From assembly GCF_014202395.1 (NCBI RefSeq), contig NZ_JACHGQ010000004.1, positions 62,001 through 126,000 on the forward strand: a stretch of 64,000 nt of DNA, written 5' to 3'. Under the pieces are notes generated by a model. It saw only the letters and a program-made list of their open reading frames with translations. It was not told the origin of the DNA and made no database searches. Of the stretch, positions 10,910 to 21,800 are shown in pieces. Numbering within the stretch: the stretch's first letter is position 1; the number at the start of each line of letters is the position of its first letter. The translations under genes were made by a program, and so were the position numbers. The stretch comes from Histophilus somni (GTDB taxonomy: Bacteria; Pseudomonadota; Gammaproteobacteria; Enterobacterales; Pasteurellaceae).

Positions 10910-10925
10910 TGTGATTTACGTCACA
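10910..10925. promoter_or_regulatory. CRP-binding site
   Basis: TGTGA-N6-TCACA is a full match to the CRP core. Its centre lies about 61 bp upstream of the start site predicted for gntP, the classic class I activation position, implying catabolite control of gluconate uptake. Confidence 0.65.
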
Positions 10926-11005
10926 TTTTTTCTTTATTTTTAATGATTTTTTAAAAAAGTGCGGTTATAAAAATAAAAATTTAAAACAATAAATATAGAT
11001 TTAAG

Positions 11006-11019
11006 TGTTATTGGTAACT
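11006..11019. promoter_or_regulatory. Second GntR-like operator, before gntK
   Basis: TGTTATTGGTAACT matches the upstream operator TGTTACTGGTAACA at 12 of 14 positions and lies 59 bp before the gntK start. Together the two sites bracket the divergent control region. The rest of 10835-11077 is AT-rich and holds one uptake signal near 10957 but no gene. Confidence 0.5.
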
Positions 11020-11077
11020 TTTTAAAATTTTTTCAGGTACACTAAGCTCAATAGCGTATTTATTAGAGGAACAAAAA

Positions 11078-11596
11078 ATGTCAAAAGGAAAAAGTATTAT
11101 TTTAATGGGGGTATCCGGTACAGGTAAAACATCAGTAGGAACTGAAGTAGCGTACCGCCTAGGATTGAAATTAATTGATGGGGATGATTTACACCCAAGA
11201 GCCAACATTATCAAAATGAGACAGGGACAACCGCTCAATGATGAAGATCGTATGCCTTGGTTGGAGCGTATTCGTGATGCGGCATTTAGTTTGGAGCAAA
11301 AAAGTGAAAAGGGCATTATTATTTGTTCAGCACTGAAAAAACAATATCGAGATCAAATTCGTGATGGAAACCGAAACATTAAATTTATTTATCTATCCGG
11401 CAGTTTTGAATTAGTGCTTTCCCGTCTGCAAAAACGGCAAGGGCATTATATGAAAACTGAAATGTTGCGAAGTCAGTTTGCTACGTTGGAAGTTCCCCAA
11501 GCTGATGAAACTGATATTTATCACATTGATATTGACGCAACTTTTGAGGAAGTAGTGCAGCGTTGTGTTGAAGCTATCAAGCCTCTTTTAGATTGA
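11078..11596 (+). CDS. gntK: Gluconate kinase
   Basis: Phosphorylates gluconate to 6-phosphogluconate with ATP in the cytoplasm, feeding the Entner-Doudoroff or pentose phosphate route. 172 residues, typical of the GntK/IdnK family. It has a P-loop GVSGTGKTSVG at residues 11-21, DGDDLHP (substrate loop), CSALKKQYRDQIR and LRSQFATLEVPQ, all diagnostic. The start follows AGAGGAAC. It lies divergent from gntP with shared operators. Confidence 0.94.
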   Translation: MSKGKSIILMGVSGTGKTSVGTEVAYRLGLKLIDGDDLHPRANIIKMRQGQPLNDEDRMPWLERIRDAAFSLEQKSEKGIIICSALKKQYRDQIRDGNRNIKFIYLSGSFELVLSRLQKRQGHYMKTEMLRSQFATLEVPQADETDIYHIDIDATFEEVVQRCVEAIKPLLD

Positions 11597-12085
11597 TGAC
11601 AAGAAATGCTTGGGCGTAGAGGTGTTATCTAAGACGTAGATTACAGACAATATTTTTGCCATAAAAGATAGTTTTTGAGCTAATGCTACGAAAAAATACT
11701 CAAACCCCACCGCACTTTGCAAGTACAGTGGGGTTATAAATAGAAAAAGCGTAGTCGATTTTTACCAGTATGCATTGTTATTCCTATGTTTTGTTTTAAA
11801 AATAAAATTCTGCGTGGTGTATTATTGACAAGGCGTTGCACAAAACAATTCAAGCGAAATTCCCACCTTTGCAGTAAAAATTTAATTCTCTTGGTGTTAT
11901 TCTTGTACGATCTATTCTCTCTATATTTGCATTTTTCCTAAAGCAAAACTCGATCTATCTCACAAAAATATTAACAAATAATTTACAATTCAAACCGAGC
12001 ATGCTAAAAAGCAATCGTTTGCAATAAAAATATTGCATACATTGCATACAATACAACATCAATGACATCACACAGGAGCAATTCT
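11597..12085. other. 489-bp intergenic region between gntK and the TRAP operon
   Basis: No reading frame here resembles a known protein. It holds the left 43-bp repeat (listed separately) and an AT-rich stretch. Just before the TRAP genes there are short repeats (ATTGCATAC twice near 12032-12050) and a small hairpin in GCAATAAAAATATTGC. A promoter for the TRAP genes must lie here, but I cannot place -35 and -10 boxes with confidence. Confidence 0.5.
11693..11735 (+). repeat. Left copy of a 43-bp direct repeat with uptake signal and hairpin
   Basis: Identical over 43 bases to 15739-15781. It contains AACCCCAC (11703-11710) pairing with GTGGGGTT (11728-11735) and an ACCGCACTT uptake signal at 11709-11717 in the loop side. 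Unlike the right copy it is followed by ATAAATAG, not a T run, so it is probably a poor terminator for gntK. Confidence 0.85.
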
Positions 12086-13114
12086 ATGAAAAAAATGAAA
12101 GTCGTATTGACCAGTGCAACAGTTCTACTTGCTACATTGCTTGCCGCTTGTGGTGATAATAACAAAGCGTCGAAAGATGTTACTGCGAGCAACGTTGCGG
12201 CAAACAGCAGCAGTGCTGAAAGTGCGGTACCAGCCACAGTGCAAAGCAAATTTGTGACCATTGCTACTGGCGGTGCTTCCGGTCCTTACAATATTATTGC
12301 GACGACACTGACAGGTATTTATAGTAAAAATCTAAAAACTAATTCCAAAACACAAACTACTGGTGCATCGGTAGAAAATTTAAACTTGATGGCACAGAAA
12401 AAAGTGGAAATGGCGTTTGTGATGAGTGATGCGTTAAATGATGCGTTAAATGGTACCGGCAGTTTCAAAAATAAAATTGAGAATGTGGAACAAATAGCAG
12501 CACTTTATCCTAACTATGTACAAATTGTCACCTCTAAACGTTCCGGCATTAAAACCATTACCGATTTAAAAGGGAAACGGGTAGCGACCGGCGATCAAAA
12601 TTCCGGAGTCGAAGTCAATGCACGTAACTTACTTGCCGGTTTTGGCATTTCCTATGCGGATATTAAGGTTGATTATCTCGGTTATGCTGCAGCGGCAGAT
12701 GCTCTAAAAGCGGGAACCATTGATGCGGCGTTCTTAACCAGTGGCTTGCCAAATTCTGCCTTAATGGAATTGCAACAAAGTTTTGATCTGCAATTGGTCT
12801 CTATCCCGGCTGACGGAATTAAAAAATTAGCCGCAGATAAACCGTATTTTAATGCGATGGATATTCCAGCGAACACCTATGGCAATCCTGAACCGATTCC
12901 GACAGCGGCAATTAAAAATGCCTTGGTGATCCGTAAAGAGCTCAGCGAAGCAGATGGGTATTTATTAACCAAAACCTTCTTTGAAAGTTTGCCACAATTG
13001 CAAACCGCACACCAAGCGGCGAAAGGCATTAACGTGAAAGAAGCACAGGAAGGTGCAGTTGCACCATTACATCCGGGTGCAAAAAAATATTATGACGAAG
13101 TTAATGCGAAATAA
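12086..13114 (+). CDS. TAXI-family TRAP transporter substrate-binding lipoprotein
   Basis: Extracytoplasmic receptor of a TRAP secondary transporter, 342 residues. The start at 12086 is chosen because AGGAG lies before it and the protein then opens with a lipoprotein signal peptide (MKKMKVVL, hydrophobic core, lipobox LLAAC with Cys at 22); an earlier in-frame ATG at 12062 lacks this. After a Ser/Ala/Asn-rich linker comes the TAXI domain: FVTIATGGASGPYNIIATTL, then TDLKGKRVATGDQNSGVEVN. A lipoprotein anchor is less common than a soluble TAXI receptor in Gram-negatives. The ligand cannot be read from the sequence; glutamate or dicarboxylates are frequent guesses for TAXI systems. Confidence 0.9.
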   Translation: MKKMKVVLTSATVLLATLLAACGDNNKASKDVTASNVAANSSSAESAVPATVQSKFVTIATGGASGPYNIIATTLTGIYSKNLKTNSKTQTTGASVENLNLMAQKKVEMAFVMSDALNDALNGTGSFKNKIENVEQIAALYPNYVQIVTSKRSGIKTITDLKGKRVATGDQNSGVEVNARNLLAGFGISYADIKVDYLGYAAAADALKAGTIDAAFLTSGLPNSALMELQQSFDLQLVSIPADGIKKLAADKPYFNAMDIPANTYGNPEPIPTAAIKNALVIRKELSEADGYLLTKTFFESLPQLQTAHQAAKGINVKEAQEGAVAPLHPGAKKYYDEVNAK

Positions 13115-13135
13115 TTCGTTATTAAGTTGGTAAGC

Positions 13136-13609
13136 ATGAAGATAATGCCTCGTAACGGTTGGTTTGTGCTGGTGCCACTCGCTGTTATTGGGCTTTATCC
13201 TGTTCATTTTATATCAGTTACCACAAAACAAGGCGAATGCATCATTGGTGATGATCATTTTGCACTACGTTGGCGTCACTCCGTCGAGCATCAATTGTGG
13301 TATGAACATTATCAACGACAAGGTGATAACCTCCACCTTTATCAAACATGGTTACAAACATTTGGTGCCGGAACACCTTCTCAAGGTGAAGTTGTCACCC
13401 ATGTGCCAGTGGGCTATGTCGGTTTTAAACAAGATGTTGTTTTACCCGAAATAAATTGGATTGTTTCGCATCGTATGGAAGGGACTATTTTGCTTGATGA
13501 TAAACAATTTCCCGTTTATCAAACACTTCCTAATTATTCTGCGGTAACAATCAAACCAGCTAAATCTGTAATTGCAACGTTGTGGTTAAGGAAATCATGT
13601 TATGACTGA
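13136..13609 (+). CDS. DUF1850 protein of the TAXI-TRAP operon
   Basis: Small protein of 157 residues with one N-terminal hydrophobic segment (WFVLVPLAVIGLYPVHFI), then a probably periplasmic domain with HSVEHQLWYEHYQ and FGAGTPSQGE, typical of DUF1850. These proteins are regularly encoded between TAXI receptors and fused TRAP permeases, which is the case here. I start it at the ATG at 13136; a TTG three codons upstream is possible because neither start has a strong ribosome site. It overlaps the permease by 8 bp. The function is unknown; an accessory role in transport is inferred from position. Confidence 0.75.
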   Translation: MKIMPRNGWFVLVPLAVIGLYPVHFISVTTKQGECIIGDDHFALRWRHSVEHQLWYEHYQRQGDNLHLYQTWLQTFGAGTPSQGEVVTHVPVGYVGFKQDVVLPEINWIVSHRMEGTILLDDKQFPVYQTLPNYSAVTIKPAKSVIATLWLRKSCYD

Positions 13610-15578
13610 TTCTGTAAAAATTGACACCGCACTTGGTGCCAAGGAACAAGAGATTTTGGAAAAATATGACCGTGAATCGGTCACTCGTCAATCCAGTAGC
13701 CAATTTAATAAAGGGTTAATTACGCTGGTTTCGGTTTTATATTCCCTTTTTCATTTATACACCACCTTTTACCCCCTACCGACGTTAATCCAGCGTGCAG
13801 TACACGTGGGCGTTGGAGCGATATTAATCCTATTAATTTATCTGGCATCGAAAAAACGTCGCCAAGGTTCTGTTGCATGGTATGACTGGTTATGGGTTAT
13901 TGCCGGTATGAGCGGTATGCTGTATCTCATCAACCAATACAATGACATTATGACCGTCCGAGGTGGTATTCCAAATAGCACAGATATTGTGATGGCAATC
14001 ATCACTGTGCTAGTGGTGCTTGAGGTAACGCGTCGCGTTACCGGTTGGATTTTGGTGATTTTTTCCTTGCTCTTCTTAATCTATCCATTCATCAGCTCAA
14101 TGGATTTTATGCCGGACAGCCTCCTCACTCGCCCTTATGACGTCGGTGATATTTTTGGTCAGCTTTATTTAAAAACGGAGGGGTTATATTCCTCTGCTGT
14201 GGGGGCTTCCGTTTCCTTTATTTTCTTATTTATTTTATTTGGGGCTTTCCTAAGTAAATCGGGAATGGGGCAATTATTTAATGATTTAGCCTTAGCGATC
14301 GCTGGTGATAAACAAGGGGGACCGGCGAAAGTAGCGGTAATTTCCAGTGGCTTTATGGGCAGTATTAATGGGGCAGCGGTTGCCAACGTGGTGAGTACTG
14401 GAGCGTTTACTATTCCATTAATGAAAAAAATCGGTTATCACAAAAACTTTGCCGGTGCGGTAGAAGCCAGTGCATCCGTTGGTGGGCAAATTCTCCCGCC
14501 GATCATGGGAGCAAGTGCATTCATTATGGCGGAAACGACAGGCGTAAGCTACGGAACTATTGCACTTGCAGCCTTACTTCCTGCCTTACTTTACTATCTC
14601 GGCGTCATTGCACAAGTCCACTTTCGTGCTGGTAAACAAAACTTAAAAGGCGTCCCTAAAGATCAATTGCCAAGGGTAAAAGCAGTGATGAAAGCACGTG
14701 GTCATATGCTATTGCCGATCTTAGCCCTTATCATCTTTTTAGCACAATCCGTACCAGTAGGATATGCTGCCTCTTATACTATTGTGCTTACCATTTTAGT
14801 CAGTCAATTGCGTCAAGAAACCCGTATGGGCATTAAAGATGTAATTGAGGCATTGGCTGACGGGGCAAAACAGTCGATTTCCGTTATGTCAGCTTGTGCG
14901 ACGGTAGGAATTGTGATTGGCGTGATGAACCTTACCAGTTTTGGTACGGTAATTACCTCTTCTATCGTCACATTAGGTGCAGGATCGCTCTTTTTAACCT
15001 TATTTTTAACGATGATTGCCTCCATGATCCTTGGCATGGGACTACCTTCTATTCCAGCATATATCATTACCGCCACCATGGCAGCTCCGGCATTGGCAAC
15101 CTTTGATGTCCCGGTATTAGTGGCACATATGTTCGTCTTTTATTTTGGTATTTTCGCTAATATCACACCACCGGTCGCTCTTGCTGCTTTTGCTGGTGCG
15201 GGAATTGCACAAGGTGACCCAATGAAAACCGGCTGGCAATCCTTGCGTCTAGCCCTAGCGGGTTTTATTGTACCGTTCATATTCGTTTATAATCCGAATA
15301 TGCTGATGATTGATGTTACCAATGCTGCGGTTATTGCCAAAACTTTCCCTCTACCAAGTGCATTCGAAATTATTAATGTTATCGTATCCTCTGTTATTGG
15401 CGTTTTGGGATTATCTGCTGCGGTAGAGGGGTATCTGAAAAATACTATACCAATATGGCAACGTATTATTTTAGCAATCGGTTCGCTTATGTTGATTATT
15501 CCGGAATGGATCACGGATATTATCGGCATTGCTGTTGTTGTAGTCATAGCACTACTTAATGTTCGCCAATGTGACTAA
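13602..15578 (+). CDS. TRAP transporter fused permease (small plus large membrane subunits)
   Basis: Inner-membrane carrier of 658 residues. It joins a DctQ-like four-helix part (residues about 40-180) with a DctM-like large part, as in the TIGR02123/TAXI-associated permeases. Conserved stretches include GFMGSINGAAVANVVSTGAF, TIPLMKKIGYHKNFAGAVEA and MGASAFIMAE in the first half, and LGMGLPSIPAYIITATMAAP with NITPPVALAAFAGAGIAQ in the second. It works with the upstream lipoprotein receptor, using an ion gradient rather than ATP. It is the last gene of the operon; a hairpin with T run follows at 15749-15785. Confidence 0.93.
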   Translation: MTDSVKIDTALGAKEQEILEKYDRESVTRQSSSQFNKGLITLVSVLYSLFHLYTTFYPLPTLIQRAVHVGVGAILILLIYLASKKRRQGSVAWYDWLWVIAGMSGMLYLINQYNDIMTVRGGIPNSTDIVMAIITVLVVLEVTRRVTGWILVIFSLLFLIYPFISSMDFMPDSLLTRPYDVGDIFGQLYLKTEGLYSSAVGASVSFIFLFILFGAFLSKSGMGQLFNDLALAIAGDKQGGPAKVAVISSGFMGSINGAAVANVVSTGAFTIPLMKKIGYHKNFAGAVEASASVGGQILPPIMGASAFIMAETTGVSYGTIALAALLPALLYYLGVIAQVHFRAGKQNLKGVPKDQLPRVKAVMKARGHMLLPILALIIFLAQSVPVGYAASYTIVLTILVSQLRQETRMGIKDVIEALADGAKQSISVMSACATVGIVIGVMNLTSFGTVITSSIVTLGAGSLFLTLFLTMIASMILGMGLPSIPAYIITATMAAPALATFDVPVLVAHMFVFYFGIFANITPPVALAAFAGAGIAQGDPMKTGWQSLRLALAGFIVPFIFVYNPNMLMIDVTNAAVIAKTFPLPSAFEIINVIVSSVIGVLGLSAAVEGYLKNTIPIWQRIILAIGSLMLIIPEWITDIIGIAVVVVIALLNVRQCD

Positions 15579-15673
15579 CAATTGTTCTGTGCATACGATA
15601 AATGACATAACTAAATGTCTAATTAACTTTTTTAGATTTGAACCAATCATTACCCCTTGATTTTGCATAGCTT

Positions 15674-15741
15674 CACAACCGGTTGTGGCGGTTTGGGTGT
15701 TAGAAATGTAATAAAAAAGGTTATTTCCCTTAACACCCAAA
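15674..15741. repeat. Nested palindromes between the TRAP permease and adhesin genes
   Basis: A perfect 14-bp palindrome CACAACCGGTTGTG sits at 15674-15687. Next to it an 11-bp perfect inverted repeat pairs TTTGGGTGTTA (15692-15702) with TAACACCCAAA (15731-15741) over a 28-base loop. Both lie between convergent genes. They could be RNA stems at transcript ends or a protein-binding or recombination site. Confidence 0.6.
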
Positions 15742-15785
15742 ATACTCAAACCCCACCGCACTTTGCAAGTACAGTGGGGTTTTTT
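15739..15785 (+). terminator. Right copy of the 43-bp repeat; terminator between converging genes
   Basis: Positions 15739-15781 repeat 11693-11735 exactly. Here the AACCCCAC/GTGGGGTT stem (15749-15756 and 15774-15781) runs into six T residues, giving a rho-independent terminator for the TRAP operon. Its reverse side follows the adhesin stop codon. An ACCGCACTT uptake signal forms part of the hairpin. Confidence 0.8.
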
Positions 15786-15810
15786 GTTGTGTTTCAGCAA
15801 GTTTGACAAA

Positions 15811-18800
15811 TTACCACTGATAACCTATCGACACGGCACCGGATACTTTGCCTTGGGAATTGCTATTACCTTGCAGTTTCAGCATAACCTTACCGTTATC
15901 GCTGATGCGAGAATAACCAATCGCCAACGCACTTTCGCCATCATGTCCTGCCGCCGCAATCGCAACCATGGACTTGCCCGGCATAGAGACTGATGCCAAT
16001 GCCGCCGCCGCATTCGCTCCGGCAATACCGGCACGCAATCGGCGATCGGCATGATGTATTTGTGTACGTAACGCATTATTTTGACCATCCACGTAGTTTT
16101 TATTGACTGCAACAAATCCACTTGCATCAGGTTTGACATCCGGAATTAAAATTTCCCCACGGTTACCATTGATGACGATATTACCGTTATTGCCTGATAC
16201 CATCAACCCTGCATGGGTTGCCATCAATGACGGTTCAGCGGCTTTGCCTTGTAGCTTAATGCCATCGAGGGTGTAACTTGCTGATTGACCGGCATGATTT
16301 CCTTTGCCCATAATACGGGTACCCTGTGCCGTCACTACCGCTTCGCTGTCTTGGTCAACCACTTTCAAACCGTTGCTGTTTAGTGTAGATTTTCTACCGT
16401 TCACTTCACGAGTTTCAAACGAAGTCATGTTCTTCAACTGATCGGACAGTTTGACATCCAGTCCCGTCTCGGAGGCGTCCACTTTAATATTGCCTGCCGC
16501 CGTGGTCGCACTGTTAAACTCCCCTTCACCTTTAATTTCTAAGGTTTCGCTGAGTTGTTTCCGCACTTCAACACCGTCATTGCCCTTGAACTTCAAGCCC
16601 GATTTCGCTACCGCTTGCACGTCAGCAATGGTGGCTACGTTGCTTAACTCGGCTTGGCTATCCGGTTCAACCAGTTCTTCGACTTTTGCTATCGCCTCGG
16701 AAAAGGCGTTATAGTCCCCATTTGCTTCAATTAACTCGTTGCGTGCCGATTCTACGGCTTCTTTAGCATTCTTTTTAGCCTCTTGGGCAGCAGACAATTG
16801 CTCTTGATATTTTTTCAAATCCTCACGCATTTTTTCTTTAGCTTTTCCATCAGGCATGGTATCCACTGTTTGTTTTAAACTGTCTACCATTAACTCTAAG
16901 TCAGCAAATTTTTCTGCTTTTTCAGAAAAATCTTTTGTTTTTTTGCCTAATGCCGTCACTTTTTCACTCACTTTCTCAGCAAGCTGATTAAGTTTTTCTT
17001 TTTGTTCGTCTGTTGGTGTTGTAATACCCAAACCACTTGCCACATTGCTAATCCCAATAGGTGCGGTGGTCGGTTCGGCTTTAATCACGACCTGTTTCTT
17101 CTCTTCCTCAGTAAGGGCTTGATCAGGTTTACCGTCTTTTAATTTTTTGAAATTACCATCTTTATCTTTCACGACTTTGTCATTGCCTAGATAAAAATCA
17201 AATGGACGGTTATTGTTTAAGTCGGACACTTTTTTATCCACATAATTTTTATTCGCTGCAAGGCTTCCATCTGTTTCATCTGGCTTAATGTCCGCAAGAC
17301 CGGTGATTTTGCCGGTGCCTGTGCCTTTTGCATCAGCACCTGTTCCAGCTCCGCTTCCATTTCCGATTTTTGCAAACGCAAGGGTAGCGGATTGACCGTT
17401 ACCACCATTATTGCCTTGACTGTTTTCACCGTCAGCCACTTTCAAGCTCACGACTTCTTTTGAACCGTCTTTGCCTTTTACAGTCAAGCCGTTTTTACCA
17501 TAAACGGTATGGGTTTTGTCGCCGTTAGCTGCCTCTTTATCGCCCACGGTTAAGCCGTCTTTGTTTAAGGTTGCTTTGCCATCTTTGCTTTGTGGTGTAA
17601 GTGAAATACCATCTTTATTGATATTTACTTCAGTACCTTGATTGCCAACTTGGAATGTGGCACCTTTTTCTGCATCTAAAGTCAGTTTAGTGACTTCATC
17701 TTGATTTCCAACCGCACTTGAACCTGTACCGCTTCCGCCCGCACTTCCAGCTTTAGGTTTAGAGGAAATCGAAGTGATGTTTTTCAGTTCCTCAGTCGTG
17801 CCAATGGTTACCACTGCCGTTGTTGGGGTAGTGGTGGTTGGCGTGGTAGTTGGTGTACTTGTTGGCTTTGTCGTAGCCATGCCTGCACCATTTGAACCAC
17901 CTGACGAAGCCATACTATTTGAACCACCGCCGTTTGAACCTGCACCACCTGATGAACTGCTTGGAGCTGCTGATGATGCTGGTGCTGGAGCAGCTGGTGT
18001 TGGAGCCGGTGCGGAAGCAGAAGCACTCGGACTGGTAGATCCCGTACTTGATGGTGTTGTACCGTTTTTAGCTAAATCTACTTTAATATTCTGACCACTC
18101 GTAAACTTCAACGTATCGTTGCGACCGATTTCGATAGGCTTACCGCTACCATTTTCAACCTTGAACTTAAACTTATCTAATGCTTGTTCAAGGTAGCCTT
18201 TAGTGATGAGTTCTTTTTTCCAATCTGTACTTCCGCTATTTCCATTTACGCCATTATATGTTTGTTCTTCAGCAAGCATTACTTTGCTAAATGTCGGTGC
18301 ATTTTTAAAGCCGATTTCGATTTTGGCGTTGCCGTTAGCTTCTCTCGTGTATTGAGTGATTAAATTATCACCTTTAAACTCAGCAATATTTGGTTGTGAT
18401 GAAGTCCCCGCCGGAGCTGGTGTAGCAGACGAACCAGCCTGATTCATATCTAAACGCACAATGCTAAGGGTCGAACCAAGATAGTGCGGTGTGTTTTGAG
18501 TGCCATTTGCTACCGCACTTGGCATATCCGCACTGAACTTCAAGCCTTCGTTGAGTTTAGAAACAGCATTTTTCAAGCCCTCAACGATATTTTTTGGTGC
18601 AGTTCCATCTGTTCCATTAATGTCTTTTAATTTGAAATTATCAAATGTTGGTGCGGTAAATTTCGTTTTATCTGAAGTATCAACCGCAATACCTAACTGT
18701 TTCGCTAAATCCGCCAGTTGTTTACCTGTTACGGCTTCTTTTGAACTATCACCGATTTCACCGTCTGCAAGGTTTGTGAGTTTTGAATCATTAAAGCTGA

Positions 18801-21800
18801 TTTCTTTTTTAGCTGTTTCTAACGTGATTTTCGCACCGCTTTCATCTTTACCACCTTTGATACTGGTGATTTCTTGAAGATTATTATTAAGCGTATGCGT
18901 AATTTTTCCATCAGCTTCTACAGAAACAGAAATATTTTCTGACTTCTTAAAGTCCAAAGCCCCTGTTTTGAGGTTGATAGATTGCTTCGTTTTGTCATCA
19001 CTATTCGTTTTATACGATAACGTCAAGTCGTCCACATATTTCTTATTAACGGCATCGTATTTATCAGTTGGTGTGGCAACATAAACAATTCTTCTTTGTT
19101 CATCTTTGCCAGCACCACCTACAGATACCGCATTGGATACACCTGTTGATTTATTGCCTAAAATGACAGCATTTGTTATATCTTTAGTTATCGTAATATT
19201 TGAACCCAAGGCATAAACATGGTCGCCCTCAATTTTGTTATAAGCACCCACAGCATAGGAATGCTTTCCGATAATCTCATTATCTTTACCGAATGCACCG
19301 GAATCGTTACCCGATACATTATTTTTGTAGCCGATAGCCGTAGCATGCTCGCCCAATACCTGAGCTTCTCGACCTATGGCAACTGAACGTCTATTTTTAG
19401 CACTCGTGTCATAACCAATAGCAATTGCCCCTTCATTTTCTGCTACTGCTTTATCGCCAATCGCAATAGAACCCTCTCCATCAGCCTTAGTTTCCGGATT
19501 ATCGGATACTTTAACGGATTTATCACCTGTACCTTTTAGATAGCTGATTAAAGCTTTAGCTTGTACCAATTCAGTGTCGCGCTTATCGTTTGCACCTAAT
19601 TTGATTTCACTAATTCCTACATTTTTACCAAATGTTTTTTTACCTTCAGCATCACCTATATTTGTACCATCAACTTTTAAGAATCCTGATTGTAAAGCCG
19701 TTGTTGTAGTATAATTTTTTAATTTATCAGCCACAGCCTTAGAAGTAACTACTCTTTCGTCGTTTTCATCTACTGTATTTGCCTTATTTAATTCTAATGT
19801 TATTTTAGCGTTACCATTACCATTACCTTCATCAGTTACTTTTGCTGTAATATCTTTTTTGTTAGCACTTCCAGAACTATCAAACGCCAACGTTCCACCT
19901 AATTGCATTGTTGCTGTTCCACTAGCATTGTCATTACCTTTAAAGCTAATACCTTTATTAACAGCCGTGATTAAGTCATCAATCGCACCTTTGAATGTTG
20001 TTTGTTTTTTATTAGGGTCTGCTCCAGCTTTAATTTTTGTAAATTCTGGTTGAGTAAACCCTGTTTTTTCATTATTTACGGCAACTCCTAATTTACCAGC
20101 CAAATCCTCCAACTGTTTACCAGTTATTGCATCATTTGAATCCTGAGCAATTTTTCCATCTCCCAGTCCTGAGATTTTGACTTTATCAGTTCCTGATTTT
20201 TCTAATGTTAATTTAGCCCCAGTATCAGGCGTCAACTCTATTTTATTGTCTTTTAATGTTATTTGCGTATTACCATTACTTATACTTTCTATTCCAGTTA
20301 AGTCTTTTGACAACCCTATTTCTAGAGTGTCGTCACTATTTGTTTTTTTCTTAACCGTAATATTTCCAGGAGCTGTTGTTAAAATTCCAGTATTCGTACC
20401 ATTTGGCTCTCCTACTATTTTTAAAGTATCACCAAATTTTTTCGTTACACTCTGACCATCATTCCCTTGGAAACTTAAGCCTTTATCAACAGTTGCATTT
20501 ACTGTCTGAATTTTCCCATCAAGATATTTTTTATTAACAGCATCATCATCTCCTGTCGGCTCATCAGTAATTGTAACTTTCTTAAACGTTGGGCTCTCTG
20601 TCATTCCTATTTTAAGTGTAACTTTGCCATCTGCATCTTTTTCATACTTTGTTTTTAAGTTCGTTCCCTTATAATCTGTTTCAACATCTCCTTCTTGAAT
20701 TATTATTGTTGACCCTAGGTAAAGTTGTTCTTGGTTTGTTCCATCTCCAAACTTAAATCCTTTATTAATAGCAGTAATACTCTCATTAATTGCATCTCTA
20801 AATGTATCTGTCGTTTTTTTTGCTTGTCCATGATAATTTACTTTATCAAAACTTGATTTCTTAAATTCTTTAGTTCCATTATCAACTTCTGCACCTAGCA
20901 CCTCTACACCAAGTTTCCCAAATGTTTCAATAACACTAAATAACTGTCCACCATTGATAGCATCTGTTGAATTTCTATCAACTTTACCAGCTGCTACATT
21001 TGTTATTAGTCTTTCAGCTCCAACTTTTCCAACGCTTACTACAGATTTATTTTTCCCAGTTCCCGCATTATTCCAACTAATTTTTAACGAATTTTGACCT
21101 ACAGTAAGTTCTGTTGATTCAAATGCTTCTTTTTTCTCAGTCGCTTCTGACCCTTGCCCCAAGGCAATGGAATCGCCAGCGGCAGTTTTTACTGTTGCAC
21201 CTTGCCCTATCGCTACTGCACCGACGGCGTTTGTCTCAGCTTTTGCACTATGACCAATAATCACCGCACTTTTTGCACCCGTTTCAGCTTTTGATCTTGC
21301 CCCAACAAGCACACTGTTTTGTGCGGTTTCAGCTGTCGCACCATTACCAATCAGAATTAAATGATTATTAGCAATTTTTGTACCGCTTTTATCTACTTCA
21401 TTCGTATTATCCAATGCTTTAATATTATTACCTAAAGCAACAATATCCGTACCGTTTTTGATTTTATTTTTATTCCCTATAGAAGCTGTCCACGCTGCAT
21501 TTTCTATCTTTGTTCCATCTACTCCAACCTTAACAGCACCTATTGCTATAGAACTTTTAGATTCTATTAATTCTGTTCCACTACCTATTACAACCACAGC
21601 ACCATTTATTTTTTTAAATGATTGTTGCACTTTATTATTAGACCCTAGTACAAACGAACTATGTACATCTACACTTACATTATTACCTATTACAACTGCA
21701 TTTTCTGCACTAGATTTTGCATCATGTCCTATCGCTATACTACCACTAGCACCACTTTTAGTACTAGCACCAACACCTATTGCAACAGAATTAGTGCCTT

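Noticed and set aside
12062-12085. Earlier ATG for the TRAP receptor
   Set aside because: It lacks a ribosome site and would spoil the lipoprotein signal peptide, which begins at 12086 after AGGAG.
17800-18070. Trinucleotide-like runs in the adhesin linker as a phase-variation switch
   Set aside because: The repeats are imperfect and in multiples of three, so slippage would alter length but not frame.
17774-18094. A 106-codon Val/Gly/Pro-rich frame opposite the adhesin's low-complexity linker
   Set aside because: It is the antisense shadow of a biased repetitive segment; composition mirrors the coding strand and there is no ribosome site or family match. The same applies to other long frames opposite 18500-25300.
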